Numbered from the stretch's first letter, positions 1 through 12,069 are shown. The stretch is DNA of 64,000 nucleotides from Isoetes taiwanensis (GCA_021234155.1 JAJEKV010000003.1:16660386-16724385); one strand, 5' to 3'. The notes: generated from the sequence alone by a model not told the origin. A program made the numbers and translations.

Positions 1-2830
1 CTCCTTTCGGCCTTGCTCCAGTGCTTGTAGCGTCTTCTTTGCTCTTATTTTCCTTGTGGCTTGGTGTGGTCGATTTTATTGTGGCTTAGATTTGGGGCTG
101 CCGTGCAACCCAAAGACCCCAAGATCTGCTATGTTCTTGTCTTGTCATTAAAGCCGGCCAAGCACGGGGGCTGTAGGAGGTTTTTCGCCATACCCGAACA
201 CCGTCACTTACCTCTGCTGTAATTTTGATTTCAGATTAAAGGGGTGGCTGCATCGAACAGAGGCGGAGTGTTTAGTTTCTCTGGAGAGGAACGGGCCACC
301 GATTCTTCTTTCCGACCTTTAAAGGCGACACAAGAGAAGGCTTCTTACCCTGGTTTTTCTAAGCTTTGTGGCGGAACACAAACAGAAGCATGGTGGTTTT
401 AAAGCGCACACAAGAAGGTAACTGCATGATCTGGCGCAGCCTCACATCAATTCGTGAGTTGCGGACCATCGCCTTCTTCAACCTCTCATTTTCTGTTTGG
501 GGTCGTGGAACCTAAGGCCCATCTCCACTTAGACTTCGGGATATACTTGTAGTTTGAACCCTAGAGAGAGGTAGCTCGAGATTTGATGTATGGAACCGAA
601 AGATATGTTAACAAGAATGAGAAAAGGCTTGAGTGGTGGAACCAGGTCTTGCAAAACATCAACACCTTGTTCTTATCTAGAGTTTTGTTTGTCTTTGCCA
701 AATTTATTACCTTGTTGGAGAAGTTCAAGGCGTTTCCGCGAAATTGGGTCCATGATCCATTTGAGAGGCAGGTGCAATTGCCAAACATAGCACCACGATG
801 TCTACCTCTATATGCCAAGCTCAAGAACGGTTTCGGATAAGTTCTTTTTCATCTTGAATCAAGTGGCATGGCTTGTTTGTTCTAAGTCAACAAATAAATC
901 TTGTCTGTTGCACATGTTTATGGTTTGCTTGTGGGCATGGATTTTGCGAGTTGTATAGTTGTCCATTCGAACTCGATATTTAGAAGGTTTTATCGAGCAT
1001 AAGGCATTCAATTACAAGAATGATAAGGACCTTGGACCTGGTAAGGTGTTAATATTTTCCTCTAGCCTAATATCATGGTGATCCTCAGCCTATTATCATA
1101 GTAATCCTCGATAACAATTGTGTGCATAAATTTCATTGTCTTTTCTTTTTCTCTTCTTGTTTATCATCAAGCTTCAATAGTGTCTTTAATACCCTCGTCA
1201 GTATCTTTTATTTCATGGTTGCGGAGGGTTCAATCCCCTTAATAAAAGACTTTTGGGTTAGATTATTCTTGTCGATCGGGAAGGTCAATGAATATTCAAG
1301 GTGTTATGGAAGGCCTATGATATAGCCTATGGTGTACATATCATTTGTAAATTAATTCTACTTGTCTCTGTCATCCGCTTTCCTCATTCGCATTGTCTTT
1401 CCAGTTGCCTATACTTACCTTCTTGCCTAGCCTTTCAAATAAATCTTCTACTCATAAGGGTTCATGCAGATTGTAAGAATAAATCCAGATCACACAAGCA
1501 ATGCATGCAGAAAGTGGATCTCATAGGATTCAGTACACCCCAGTGTAAATCAACCCGCTTAGGGCAACTAGCATTGTTTTCTATAATATCTCTTTTCATC
1601 ACCTCTTTCTTCTACTTTAGTCTTCTATCGAGGCCTATTTTGCATCCAACTGGTATTAGAACTAGTTCTACTCTATATTTTAGAACCTTTACCTTTTGTT
1701 GATTGTGATTTTTTGGTTTTCTTTGCTATATCTCAAGGTATTACAGTTACTAATTGTAAGTGTTTCTTTCTGGATATCACTAATTGAAAGGTTACAAAAT
1801 TTAAGTGTTCTTGGATATCACTAATTGGAAGTTTGGAGCTTGTGCAACATTGGAAGTGCACGTACATGGTGAAGAACTAATGTTAGGAGCACATGAAATG
1901 TACTCATGAGAGTTGGGAACATTTTCAAGATTATTACATGAAAGTGGGATAGTTATCGTATTTGAGCAGGAAGCCTTTGCTTGCTTTGCAAGTGTGTCTT
2001 TTGCACCCTACTCATTCCAAATTGTTAGAACCTTTTCAAGAATTGGTGCGAGTCAAAGAACCTAGTTTTCCCACCTACTGAGTCCTCTAATTTTTTGTTC
2101 TTGCTTTGTTATTGACTTCCTTTTCTAATTCACTAGCCGGATCCTGCGACACCATTGCTTTTGTTGCTTGTCACCACCTTAATTGCCGTTACTCAAATCT
2201 ATTAGATCATCCCTTGGTTGGCCTTGCTCAAGATGTGGCAAAGAGATTATCCACCTATTTCTTAGAAAGGCACAACCCATCCTTCCTCATTTAATCCGCA
2301 AGCCTTTTGAACAATTGGCTTTTCCGACAAATTCTCTTTTATTCATTATGTGATGAGATGTGCAACTATTGTTATTGCCTTTGTCACTTTCCTGCACAGT
2401 AAGGAGTTATTATCATTGCTTTGGAATGAGCTTTGATGTTGGATACCCATGCTAGCCCTTTTTTCTTTTTATCCGTCCTTCAAAGACATACCAGTTGGGT
2501 GTTGGTGCTCGGGTCTCTATTGCTCGCCTCTATGGTTTCTTATTGCCCTTATGGCCTTTTGAAGAGATTGTTGGATTTGGAAAGTTATGAGAAAGTGGAA
2601 AGTGCGATTGGTGACCATTTGATTAGTTGCATTTTGTGTCACGCGTCGTGGGTGCTTTTGAGGAGGCATGTTTCATATTCCACTCTAGGGTCTTGGTCCA
2701 AACATTGCTTTCTGAGTGAAGATGCAAGTGCCTTTAGTATACACATTCATTAAGAAGAGAAGGAGCTACTTTGGTGACCTATTGGCTTCCTCTGCCCTCC
2801 TACTAGCCCTTGACTCTGCTGCCTCTGTTT
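1..2830. other. Non-coding stretch, no recognisable gene
   Basis: I find no protein domain, RNA gene or clear element end here. The short open frames on both strands are small, overlap one another and match no family I recognise. Composition is AT-rich and typical of decayed plant intergenic DNA. It could be an old LTR or a degraded element that cannot be named by eye. Confidence 0.5.
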
Positions 2831-2834
2831 TTCA

Positions 2835-2981
2835 GCATTGTTACCATGTTGTGGTTTTTTAGTGGAGATGCCCAGATGTGGCTTTCTTTCAGTTGTGTTT
2901 TCTCTCTTCTCCTTGTCTCTCTTAGGTAGCTTGCTGGTTTTGAGAATTGAACTTATCTTCGTATCACGATAAGAAGATAAG
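2835..2981 (+). repeat. 147-bp direct repeat, copy 1
   Basis: This segment recurs, apparently without a mismatch, at 4,155-4,301. It begins GCATTGTTACCATG and ends with an AAGAAGATAAG run. A shorter piece of the same sequence (around the GAGATGCCCAGAT motif) is seen near 3,258. The pair brackets about 1.2 kb of tandem-repeat DNA. The ends are not TG...CA, so these are not obvious LTRs. Confidence 0.8.
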
Positions 2982-3452
2982 TGTAATTCTCAAAACCATT
3001 GCCATAGTTAGTTTAGACAGTTACATTTTTCCCTCATCCTTTTATACCCATTCTTTCGCTTTCCTTCTCATCAGCTCATCTGCATCTCCTTTTGCTTTTG
3101 CCGTAGACGATCTTTCCCACCCACCCACCCACCCACCCGTATGACCGGTTTGTCTATGTGTTGGATTAGTCCTTTGTACGTATTCCTTGGTAAGACCCTT
3201 GCTTCCTCAGATCCATTACTTTGGTTGGATTTCTTGTGTCTCTTGTTATTGTTAGTAGAGATGCCCAGATATGGCATGAGGTAGTTTTGGCAGTTACGAT
3301 TTTCTACGCCCTTTTATACCATGCCTTCTCTCTCCTTCCCCATCAGCTCATCTGCATCTCCTTCCGTTTAGCAGCCAGACTTCCCCACCCACCCACCCAT
3401 CCATCTGTCCATCTCTTATGTGCAAGTGGTTAGTGGAGCTTAGTAGCTCAGG

Positions 3453-3640
3453 CAGTATTAGCATTGTGGCTAATGTGTGGCCTTTTGTGGCATGGTGGCC
3501 TAGAGTTGGGCAGCATTAGCATGGTGGCTAATGTGTGGCCTTTTGTGGCATGGTGGCCTTGAGTTGAGCAGCATTAGCATGATGGCTAATGTGTGGCTCT
3601 TTGTGTGGCCTTGTGTGGCTATTATTGTGGCATTGTGGCT
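3453..3640 (+). repeat. 58-bp tandem repeat, about 3 units
   Basis: Units start at 3,453, 3,511 and 3,569 with a CAGYATTAGCATGRTGGCTAA-type head and a GTGTGGCCTTTTGTGGCATGG body. The third unit decays into a TGTGGC-rich tail. It looks like a minisatellite; no coding frame is preserved. Confidence 0.85.
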
Positions 3641-3679
3641 CTTGAGCTTGAGCATTGTGACTTTTGTTGTAGCCTAGTG

Positions 3680-3820
3680 CCTAGTTGGAGGCCTAATGCC
3701 TGGTTAGGGCCGTTGTGCCTGGTTGAGGCCTGTGTGCCTGGTTGAGGCTTTTGTGCCTGGTTGAGGCTTTTATGCCTGGTTGGAGGCCCTAGTGCCTGGT
3801 TGGAGGCCTTCGTGCCTGGA
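3680..3820 (+). repeat. Short tandem repeat (GTGCCTGGTTGAGGC family)
   Basis: About seven degenerate units of roughly 20 bp, each containing TGCCTGGTTGAGGC or TGCCTGGTTGGAGGCC, lie directly after the 58-bp minisatellite. Unit length drifts between units. Confidence 0.8.
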
Positions 3821-4034
3821 TGGTCTTGGTGGCGTTTGGTTCGTCTTTCTTGTGTATGCAGGTTTTAGCGTGGCTGTTTCAAGAGAGCTTTGGATTCGAA
3901 GCACAAGATGAAGATCTATGGAGAAGACAATTCAAACATGTTTCGTCTTTGGCAACTTCATTGCTGTAATGTATTTTCACCCAATAAGGCTAGTCAGCAT
4001 GAGGGTACAAGATCTATTTTGTTTTTGGACCTAG

Positions 4035-4125
4035 CATTGGTTAGTGATCCCATTATTGTCAGGGTTTTTCCTCGAAAACCCGAAAGGGCGAGGTTTTTTA
4101 ATCCCGACCATAATTAGGTTTCACT
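4035..4125 (+). repeat. Hairpin module H1 (GGTTTTTCC...AAAACCC core)
   Basis: The core GGTTTTTCCTCGAAAACCC, a GC-rich spacer and TTTTTTAATCC form an imperfect inverted repeat. The same core occurs at about 14,450 (H2) and 25,540 (H3). The flanks here are only weakly inverted, so this is the poorest of the three copies. The nature of the element is unknown. Confidence 0.5.
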
Positions 4126-4154
4126 GCATTGTTACCATGTTGTGGTTTTTTAGA

Positions 4155-4301
4155 GCATTGTTACCATGTTGTGGTTTTTTAGTGGAGATGCCCAGATGTG
4201 GCTTTCTTTCAGTTGTGTTTTCTCTCTTCTCCTTGTCTCTCTTAGGTAGCTTGCTGGTTTTGAGAATTGAACTTATCTTCGTATCACGATAAGAAGATAA
4301 G
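4155..4301 (+). repeat. 147-bp direct repeat, copy 2, with (AAGAT)n tail
   Basis: Second copy of the repeat at 2,835-2,981. It is preceded by a 29-bp partial duplication of its own start (from 4,126) and followed by about four AAGAT units up to 4,312. A pentamer tail at one end would suit a retroposed unit, but the first copy lacks it. Confidence 0.75.
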
Positions 4302-5141
4302 ATAAGATAAGATGAATTTTTACGTCCACTGGAACCCAAAAATGAGACCTTGTTGGCCATATCTAGACCCAAAGCCAGGGAAGTTTGAGATCATTGATCA
4401 AGAATAGAGCGACCAGGTTAGGTTCTTTGGGACTTGTCTTGGACACCTTGTCTGAATCAAAGAAGCCCCATAAAAGAAGTTGCGAACAACTTTCAAGAAA
4501 CTGATTGAGGGTGAAGAAGAAGATTGTTTACCGTATTGCAAAAAACACGTGTCCCTAGATAATAGTTCTTGTTAGACTCTTGACTGTCTTGTTTGTTGGG
4601 AATGTTGGTTCAATATTTAAATTTACTAAAGAAAGCAACTTAGATGGAAGCTCAAGAATAGAGTCTAGTCAAGCTTGTCAAGAGAGTTAGAATAGGAGCA
4701 ACAATGATTGTTTATCAGATTTGACACATCAGGTTTAAGATGATTTTGCTGTCATTTTTTATTATGAAGCATTCGCAGTTATATTAGCTTTGTGCAGATC
4801 GATGGAAGCACTCAAACCTGATGGAAGAGCCTTACAGGGTACTTTTTATAAAAAGTGCTTTCATTATCTCAAAGATAATGGAAAGTACTCTTTTTATACA
4901 TGAGCAGTTAAATGGTTCTTTAAAATTTTTACATTGGAAGTTGCACAGACATGTCAATTGAACTGCAAAAGAAAAGATTAAACGAAAGGAGAGGAGTTTG
5001 TGTTACTGAAGATTGCCAAAGGGATACATAACAAACATAGAGTGAAATTTTTGAAACAATGTTGGGTTCTTTCAAAGGTGGCAATGGATCCATCCTTCAA
5101 TAACAGCTGGAGACATACTTTAAAAACTTTTATTTGTGCCG

Positions 5142-5258
5142 GACAATGAACCCTTGATGCAGGCTTTATCCAGGCTGATAAATGTGAACAGACCAGATAC
5201 AATAGTGTTTGTTGGAGAAGCTCTGGTGGGAAATGATGCAGTGGACCAACTCTCCAGG
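5142..5258 (+). pseudogene. SRP receptor alpha-subunit (SRPRA) gene fragment
   Basis: A 39-codon open stretch matches the conserved C-terminal GTPase (NG) region of the signal recognition particle receptor alpha subunit. It starts [13 protein letters not shown] and continues with [17 protein letters not shown], a family hallmark after the G4 region. The intact protein docks ribosome-SRP complexes at the ER membrane. Nothing upstream or downstream continues the protein in any frame, so this is an isolated exon-size fragment. It lies about 330 bp from a methylthioribose kinase relic and 1.7 kb from a Helitron relic, which makes transposon capture a plausible origin. Confidence 0.75.
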
Positions 5259-5590
5259 AAAAAAATGCAATAATGATGCAAGCTGTTCAGAGCATTCTTT
5301 CTTTTGTAATTTGAAGCAATTTATATTCTTCTATTCAAAACATGTAAAGACCAGATGGGCCCTGTTTAACACGCTTCGTATATTTGGTGGAAGGAGTCCT
5401 TGGATTGTTTTACAAAGATCAATAGTTGAGAACTTAGACCTAAACCTAGCAAAGCTCTACTTATGAATGAACCACAGTAAAAAATCATCAAACATTGGCC
5501 CCAAGGATGCTTTGAAGTTAACCATTTTTACATGTTTTAATCCTGCATTGTTGTTCTAATGTATGCTTTCTGGCAGTGGAAATATTCTTA

Positions 5591-6660
5591 GGTAATGTTG
5601 AGATGTGTAGACTAACTGAACAAGTTATATTTACGGAGCCCTACATGATTGCATCAAACAACCAGTGGACATCTCCACAGCTAGATGAAGATGTCAAGAT
5701 TCTCCGTGAAGATGATGAAATCAAAGTAGAAATAGCTGGACTTTAAGGCAAAGTATGTAATTTTTTGGTTTATAGTTGTACATTGTTACCTTGTATTAAT
5801 CATCATATCTGTGTAGATTCTGTGAAAGATCACAAGCGCTAATCCATGGTGATTTGCATACTGGATCAATTATGATCACCTCTACTTCTACAAAGGTTAT
5901 TGATCCAGAGTTTGCATTCTACGGACCTATGAGCTTTGACATAGGAGCGTTTCGTGGAAATTTATTTCTTGCATTTTATGCCCAGAATGGCCATGTGTCC
6001 AACAATGATGACCGCAAGGTAGTGTACTTTGACCCAAGAGGGTTATATGTTCAATATTGTTGGACTAGATTCAGTTGGGTTAATGTTTGCCTAAATTTTT
6101 ACTGCCTATCAAGATAGTTGTTCTTCATTCTTCTGAAAAAATTCTCTTTTACTTTTGTAAGTACAGGACTATAGAATATGGATCCTAAAAGCCGTAGCTG
6201 AGACATGGACTTTGTTCACGAAAAAATTCATTTTACTTTGGGACAATAGTTTTAAAATGCTCGGTGATGCGTATCCCAAGGAGGTGTATAATAGTGCCAA
6301 TGTTAGGAAGCTTTCACAACTTAAGTATCTCATTGATCTCTTCGAAGATGCACTTGGTTATGCAGCTGCTAAGATGATCATGTAATTATACAGAAATTTA
6401 ATGCGATATGGATGTTTTGCAGGAGATGCTATTGTTAAACCTCCTGAACTAGGACTTTCAGATCATTAATTGTAGGATGTATTTATAGGAGAATAGTCGG
6501 GATTGCATACATTGAGGATTTTGAGTCAATTAAGGATACAAACATAAGAGCATATTGTGAATGACCAGCTCTCCATTTTGCAAAATCACTGCTGGAGAGG
6601 AGGTACAAGATTGGCACTATTGAAGAGGTCATCAACATGGCAGTTAGTTTTGAGAGCTAA
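5591..6660 (+). pseudogene. Methylthioribose kinase (MTK) pseudogene with introns
   Basis: Four exon-like blocks match plant 5-methylthioribose kinase of the methionine salvage (Yang) cycle, which phosphorylates methylthioribose with ATP. Block 1 (about 5,591-5,745) has GNVEMCRLTEQVIF. Block 2 (5,817-6,019) has the kinase catalytic loop [13 protein letters not shown] and the metal-binding [19 protein letters not shown]. Block 3 (about 6,165-6,383) has WILKAVAETWTLF and ends AAAKMI. Block 4 (about 6,488-6,660) has RIVGIAYIEDFESI and the C-terminus. The blocks are separated by intron-like DNA, so this is a genomic and not a cDNA-derived copy. In-frame stops (TAA after block 1's IAGL, TGA in block 4) and the missing N-terminal half show it is dead. 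Confidence 0.85.
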
Positions 6661-6962
6661 AAGTGATTAAAGTAAGGTATATTTATTGTATGATATCATG
6701 CTGCCTTAACAAAGGTGATTTTGTATATATGCACGCTACTGAAACTTTTGTACTGTAGATTGGGAGATTTCACTCAAATCACTAAAAATGTAGCTTTAAG
6801 AATAAAATTATAGGCGCGACCACTGCTCATTTACCGCGTTGGTCTCGCATCTCTTAAAAGAGGGGGGTTCAATAAGGTAATGGCTTTCATAGATGTCTGA
6901 CATTTGCACGTGTACATTGTACTTGATCATTTGTGATAAAGGAGAAGAGAGTGGGGTTATTG

Positions 6963-8074
6963 TTATGTTAGTTTCTTACAGAGCCTTCTCTTTTTGCAGA
7001 TGCATTTAGAACATGTCTCTTTAAAGTAGGAAGAGGCATAAAAAGCATAAGCAATTTCTAGTTTCAATGATTTGTTCTCTTGGGTTTTCAGGAACATGTA
7101 TAAAGGCACGATTAGAGCTGCATGTGTTTTAAAGGCGTCCAGTAACAGTGTGATTATATTTGCGTCTGGAAGCAGCTCGATGTCCGTTGTGATGAACTTG
7201 TCAGCAAAGGATATGATGTCCTCATACATTGCGTTCGGGTATTGTGGGGCGCCTTCATTCCACAGCAGCGTGTGGTCATATGGGCTTCCTCTCTGTTGGA
7301 ACTGAGTGAGGCATGACGACCTTGCCAATCATAGCATTCGGCTTTTGCAACACCTTCTTTAGCCCCCTCATCCTGTTCATATAGTACCTTGTACACGTGA
7401 CTGGGTCGGGTCTCGTGAGTTCGAGTGCGCGCTTCTTATCATCCCAACATCTGAGTTCACTTTGGCCACTATGTCAGGGTTGAGGTGCCTGAGTGCGTTG
7501 AGCAAATCCGGCATGTTGGACTCTGCCATGCTGAAGGGGGTGAAAATGGACGGGCGCCCAAGCTGCCTGATCATGGCAAGCGCGTCCTTCTTAACCGCAT
7601 CTAGCTTGTCGGGTGATGCACGCAAGGATTTCAGGTCGTGGTAGCCAGTGTTATCCTTGCAGGGCTCCGGAGTGCGCTTTTATCCTGTGCCTAGTGCGCG
7701 GATAGCTTCCCTTGTCTTATTCGTAAATTTGCGGAGCTGTGCATGAAGTGGATCTCGTCCTTCATAAACTTTAGAAACATGTTCATTTGGTCCTTTGCAA
7801 ACCTTTAATCTGCATTTTGTAATTTCCACTCGCATATCTCTTTGTATGTGAAGTTCCGAGATTGCTAGATCGCGTTGTGTGTTTTCGAACAGGCAGGGAA
7901 AGCACATCTCCTCGCAGCTCGGGGAGACGTAGAAACCCATCGGGTGTAATCCCTCACCTGGAGCAATGGCGACGATGTTGTCATCGACGTCCTGGATGTT
8001 CTCGGGCATATTAGCAAAGCACAAATTATTTCTTTTTTACCATTGCGTATTCTATTCTTAATATTTGTTTGCAT
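6963..8074 (-). mobile_element. Helitron Rep/helicase relic (Rep N-terminal part)
   Basis: Minus-strand fragments in shifting frames match the Helitron replication initiator. In order: IAPGEGLHPMGFY (8,024-7,680 frame), then AMIRQLGRPSIFTPFSMAES (7,625-7,377), a DPVTCTRYYMNRMRGLKKVL-like stretch near 7,420-7,340, and QQRGSPYDHTLLWNEGAP with DKFITT (7,328-6,963). In intact Helitron Rep proteins the last block carries the HUH metal-binding motif (GSPHIH); here the first His of the pair is Tyr. The paired-Tyr catalytic region and the SF1 helicase are not seen. At least three frameshifts are needed, so the copy is dead. The plus-strand SRPRA and MTK fragments lie just beyond its 3' side. Confidence 0.8.
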
Positions 8075-8400
8075 TCACTAAGAAATTGAAATCATATTAT
8101 TCATGCAGGCCCTATACAATTTCCATTACTAATATAACTACACAAAGCATTCTTCATGAATGGTTAATGTGTTTTAGACAAAGAACATGATCACACCAAT
8201 TCCAATTGGTCTACACACTGAGCTTCCCAAGCCTCTTCTTAGTCCACGTACAATTCATAAACAAAAGAAAACAAAACAACACAAAATAAAACCCCCTGTT
8301 CAAACCATTAATAAGCCCCGACATATGAAATGACCCAACAAGAACCATGAAAACGAAATGACAACTAGAACCATGAAAACACACTCTCGGGTCACGGAGG
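8075..8400. other. Non-coding gap, nothing recognised
   Basis: AT-rich sequence between the Helitron relic and the degraded Gypsy LTR-like region. I see no motif here. Confidence 0.5.
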
Positions 8401-10240
8401 GCAACCCTCCGTGCGCAGCACCTTGTTATTTCTTGAACCTTGGAACGATTCCCAAGAACCTTAAAATGAAGGTCAATATGAGGTCTTTTTTGAAAAAATG
8501 TACATGGAATTTTTTTTCGATGCTCTACGACGTCAAGGAATCTTTTTTTGCAAAATAAATATTTGGCTTTTCAACTCAAAATGGGGCAAAAATATGATGA
8601 AGTGGCAAGTTGGCATTGAGTTGGCAAATGGAGGATGACATGGCAAAATGGGATGATGATGTGTCAAACAGGTTGGCAAAATGTCTTTTTCTAGTCAAAA
8701 GTTTTGGTGACGTGGAAATGACATGTGTGACACATGTGTGATGATGTGATGGCATTAGTGATGATGTGGCATGAGGACATATCCCCTTAAGAGTCTATAT
8801 GACTTTACTTAGGTCAAATTTTTGAAAGAATGAATTTTGAAAAAGGGTGACATGTGTGTGATGATATGGCAATGGTGACTATGTGGATGGTGATTTGGCA
8901 ACCTTGGGTGGTGACATGGACCAATTTGGCACTAATGCACATTACCTTGCAACTTTTATGCAATAACTTGATTGTTTGACTTTTTCATGCTTGCCTTAGG
9001 AATTTCTGCACTTTGACTTCTAGAGAGAGAACACGACCTTAGATAATGGGAGAGGCCAAATTGAGTAGAATTTTTTGCTTCTTCAAGATGGTGGTGGCAT
9101 TATAAGTGTGTGAAGTGTGAATGGTGCATGAATAATATGTTTTGACTAGAGAAAAGGCTATTTGCCAAATTTGCTCTATGGGATATGAAGGTGAGATATG
9201 GAATATGAGGCAAGTGGGAAGTTTTGAATAGGAATAAGGTGATGAACTCTAGAGATGAACAATGTGAAATAGTGCTCATGCCAAGAACTCAAAGCAAACC
9301 ACATACCAAGTCAACTTGAGGGGTCTTCCAATCTTCAAATTGTTTTGCTTGAATCTTCTTCCCTTGCTTGCTTGTGTGATTTTCAATGAATGTCCTCTCC
9401 TTGGCTCTTCAAGCAGGTGTCTACTTGTGATCTTTAGGGATGAAAATCTTCAAATCTGTATTGCTTGTATTTCAATGCTCAAATCAATAAGCAGACATAA
9501 ATATATCAATATGTGCTATGCTCTTCTATGCTGCCATAGCATGGCAGCATCATGCCAAACAAATAGGATAGGCTGGTCACCCAGCCTCTGTATTTTGCAA
9601 ATGGATCAACTGAAGTTCCTGTTAGCTGCCAATATGGAGATATAGTTGGCAACTTGTGATCCTGCAATGAATGAGAGAAAAAAGTGGTGATAGGTGAGCC
9701 AGGTGAGGTGTATATGATTGTGAATGTAGAGAACAGGTGAACCTGCATGACAAATATGATTGTAATTAGAACAAATAGAACTGCTAGACGGGGATATGAT
9801 AGCAGTTTAATGAATTTGACAGGGAGTCAATAAACAGAAGTGGCTTATGTGGATCAAGGGCAACTCTTCAGCAGATTATTATGGGATGGATGTGTGAAGG
9901 ATGATCCTGCATATGACAAGTTTGCTTGTTAGCACAGTATGCTGTTGTTATGGTAGGAATGGCAGCAGTGTCATATATGTAAGAATCTGTAAGAATCTGG
10001 AAAAGATGTGTGAAGATGATATGTATGAGTAAACACTTCAGATGCTCCTGCATGGAAATCAAGAACTTCAGTAATAGAAACACAGCATTTGAGCCTTGTA
10101 TAAGCTGGCACCTGCATAAATCTCCCTGTTTCACATTAGTTTTAGTAGTAGAACTCTTGAGCATAAACAAACTCTAACTAAATCACTCATTCAATCTAAT
10201 TACACAAAGAACTCAAACTAATTCTCAAGGTATTTCCGCA
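8400..10240 (-). repeat. Degenerate Gypsy LTR-like region (3' side of Gypsy-1)
   Basis: This stretch lies directly downstream of the Gypsy-1 integrase. Its 8,500-8,930 part, rich in GATGATGTGGCA-type words, resembles 63,700-64,000, which lies inside another LTR of the family. A CAGCAT..GCCAAA.AAA.AG.AT.GGCTGG block near 9,540-9,590 recurs at 18,785-18,840 in the Gypsy-2 flank. The distal end with its expected TGTTGAAGG terminus is missing, so the LTR looks truncated. Exact boundaries are not determinable by eye. Confidence 0.4.
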
Positions 10241-10289
10241 CTTGTTTTTTGCCTTTTTCTTTTCTGTTTTTTATATTTTGCAATTATGA

Positions 10290-11210
10290 TCAATTTGAAG
10301 CTTATGAGCAGTTTTGAATGCCGCCATATCTTTGGCTTTTTTAATCAGAACTGCATTCTCAGCTTCTTACCTGTGTTCTTCCAACTGCATCAATCTCACA
10401 CACCTTTCTTTTAGTGCATCTTCCATTTCTAAATTTATCTGGTAGGCCAACCTAAGAGATGGCAGCTCAAGCTTGATTGGAACAATGGATTCTATTCCAT
10501 AAACAAGGCTAAATGATGTATGCTTTGTAGATGCTTTAATGGTGGTCCTATATGCCCATAAAGCATCATGCAAATGCCAATCCTTTTTAGAGATGCTGAT
10601 GGTTTTTTTTCAGAATTGACTTCAGGACCTTGTTTGTTGACTCAGTTTGACCATTTCCTCGGGGGTAGCATGCTGAGCTTTTGGTATGCTTGACTTTTAG
10701 AGTAGATAGCAGCAAGGCAATGGTTTGGTTCATGAATTGAGTTCCCCTATCAGAGATAATTTTGAAAGGAATTCCAAACCTAGCACAGATATTTTCATGG
10801 AGAAATCTTGATGTAGTAAAAGCATTTGCTTCTCTAAGTGGGACTGCTTCAGCCCACTTTGTAAAATAATCTGTAGCCACAAGGATAAATTGATGCTGAG
10901 CAGATGACGGAGAATCTATTGGACCTATAAAGTCAAGTTCCCATGTTTGGAATGGCCCTGGAGAGGTTATGGCAGTGAGGGGAGCTGGCTGCAACACTCT
11001 TTTGCCAAAAATTTGGCACTTGTGACAACATTTAATGGCATTATAACAATCTTTAAAAAGAGTAGGCCAGAAATACCCAGACCTCAAAATTTTCTTTGCA
11101 GTTGTATCAGCAGCAAAATTTCCTCCACAAATGCCTTCATGGCAAGCCTTAATAATCATTTTGGCTTCTTCTAGATCTATACATCTCAGCAACAAAACCT
11201 TCCTTGTCAA
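10290..11210 (-). pseudogene. Gypsy-1 integrase
   Basis: The zinc-binding HHCC region is visible as ACHEGICGG and CHKCQIF, with YWP-type GYFWPTLFKD between. The DDE core shows ELDFIGPI (first Asp), SDRGTQF (second Asp) and NGQTESTNKVLKS (Glu). A second frame from 10,573 carries DALWAYRTTIKAST and YGIESIVPIKLELPS. The frame breaks near 10,587, and the C-terminal GPY/F module seen in Gypsy-2 is missing, so the protein is truncated. The enzyme would insert element cDNA into the chromosome. Confidence 0.85.
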
Positions 11211-11400
11211 CTTTGCATAAGACCTCTTCTATTAACCTGAATTTCTAGCATTTCTCCTTGAATCTTCTTTCTTGACTGCTGCTCATATCCTTGGGCAACT
11301 CATTGTTCTCCAAATAGTTCCTGATATCAAACTGCCAGTCCAAAGCTTTTTCATGTAGAGCAATCGGGTTAGAGGCATAATCAGTTTCATTCAATCCCTC

Positions 11401-12066
11401 CTAATCTTCATGCTCAAATAAAGCATAAGGTAAACAAGAGCTAGGATTTTCAACTAAATTCACCGCCTTGACACTAATGTTGTAGGCTTGAATTTTGCAA
11501 GTCCATCTACACAGCTTGGCTTTTGGCTGTTTTTTTGCAAATAGAAGGGACAAAGGGTTCTGCTTCATATAAACTTGAGTGTGATTATTTTGCAGCAAGT
11601 GGCCCTGTCTATCTATTAGGAACGTTAGTGCACTCTTCTCGAGCCTGGGGTATCTTAATTCAGTATCAGACCACATTTTGCTTGCAAAGTAGATAACATT
11701 GTCATCTTGAAGTAATGCCAAGCCAATTGCTTTTTTTGTGGCACTGATATAAGCTTTGAAAGGTTTTTCAAAATCTGGAGGCTTTAGCAAAATAGAGTGA
11801 CATATAGCATTTATAATCTTGTCAAAAGATTCTTGGCATGTCTCATCCCAATTAATCAAAATATGCTTGTTTTCATTCTTTGAGAATTTTCCAACTTTTG
11901 TGAGATTAGAAATAGAACTTATAGTATGTGAAAAATGAGGAACATACATTCTCAAGAAACTGGTCATACCTAAGAAGCTTTTCATATGCTTGAGTGTTTT
12001 GGGAGGAGCAACCTTCTTCAAAGCCTCAATTTTATTTTCTGCAACTTGAATGCCTTTGGTAGACAC
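11401..12066 (-). pseudogene. Gypsy-1 RT thumb/connection and Gypsy-type RNase H
   Basis: The ORF begins with the RT connection MKSFLGMTSFLRMYVPHF and continues into the Ty3-type RNase H (FKAYISATKKAIGLALLQ, then YFASKMWSDTELRYPRLEK). The expected catalytic Asp of the AYIDASDKA-like motif is altered here (ISATKKA), which recalls the degenerate Gypsy RNase H reported in dual-RNase-H elements. The ORF is followed by spacer sequence leading to the integrase. Confidence 0.75.
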
Positions 12067-12069
12067 CTC

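Noticed and set aside
561-840. Small gene near the left end
   Set aside because: Three mutually overlapping frames of 66-87 codons on both strands, with no homology or splice-site support.
3453-3820. CRISPR-like array
   Set aside because: The repeats are directly tandem and degenerate with no unique spacers, and the context is a plant nuclear genome.
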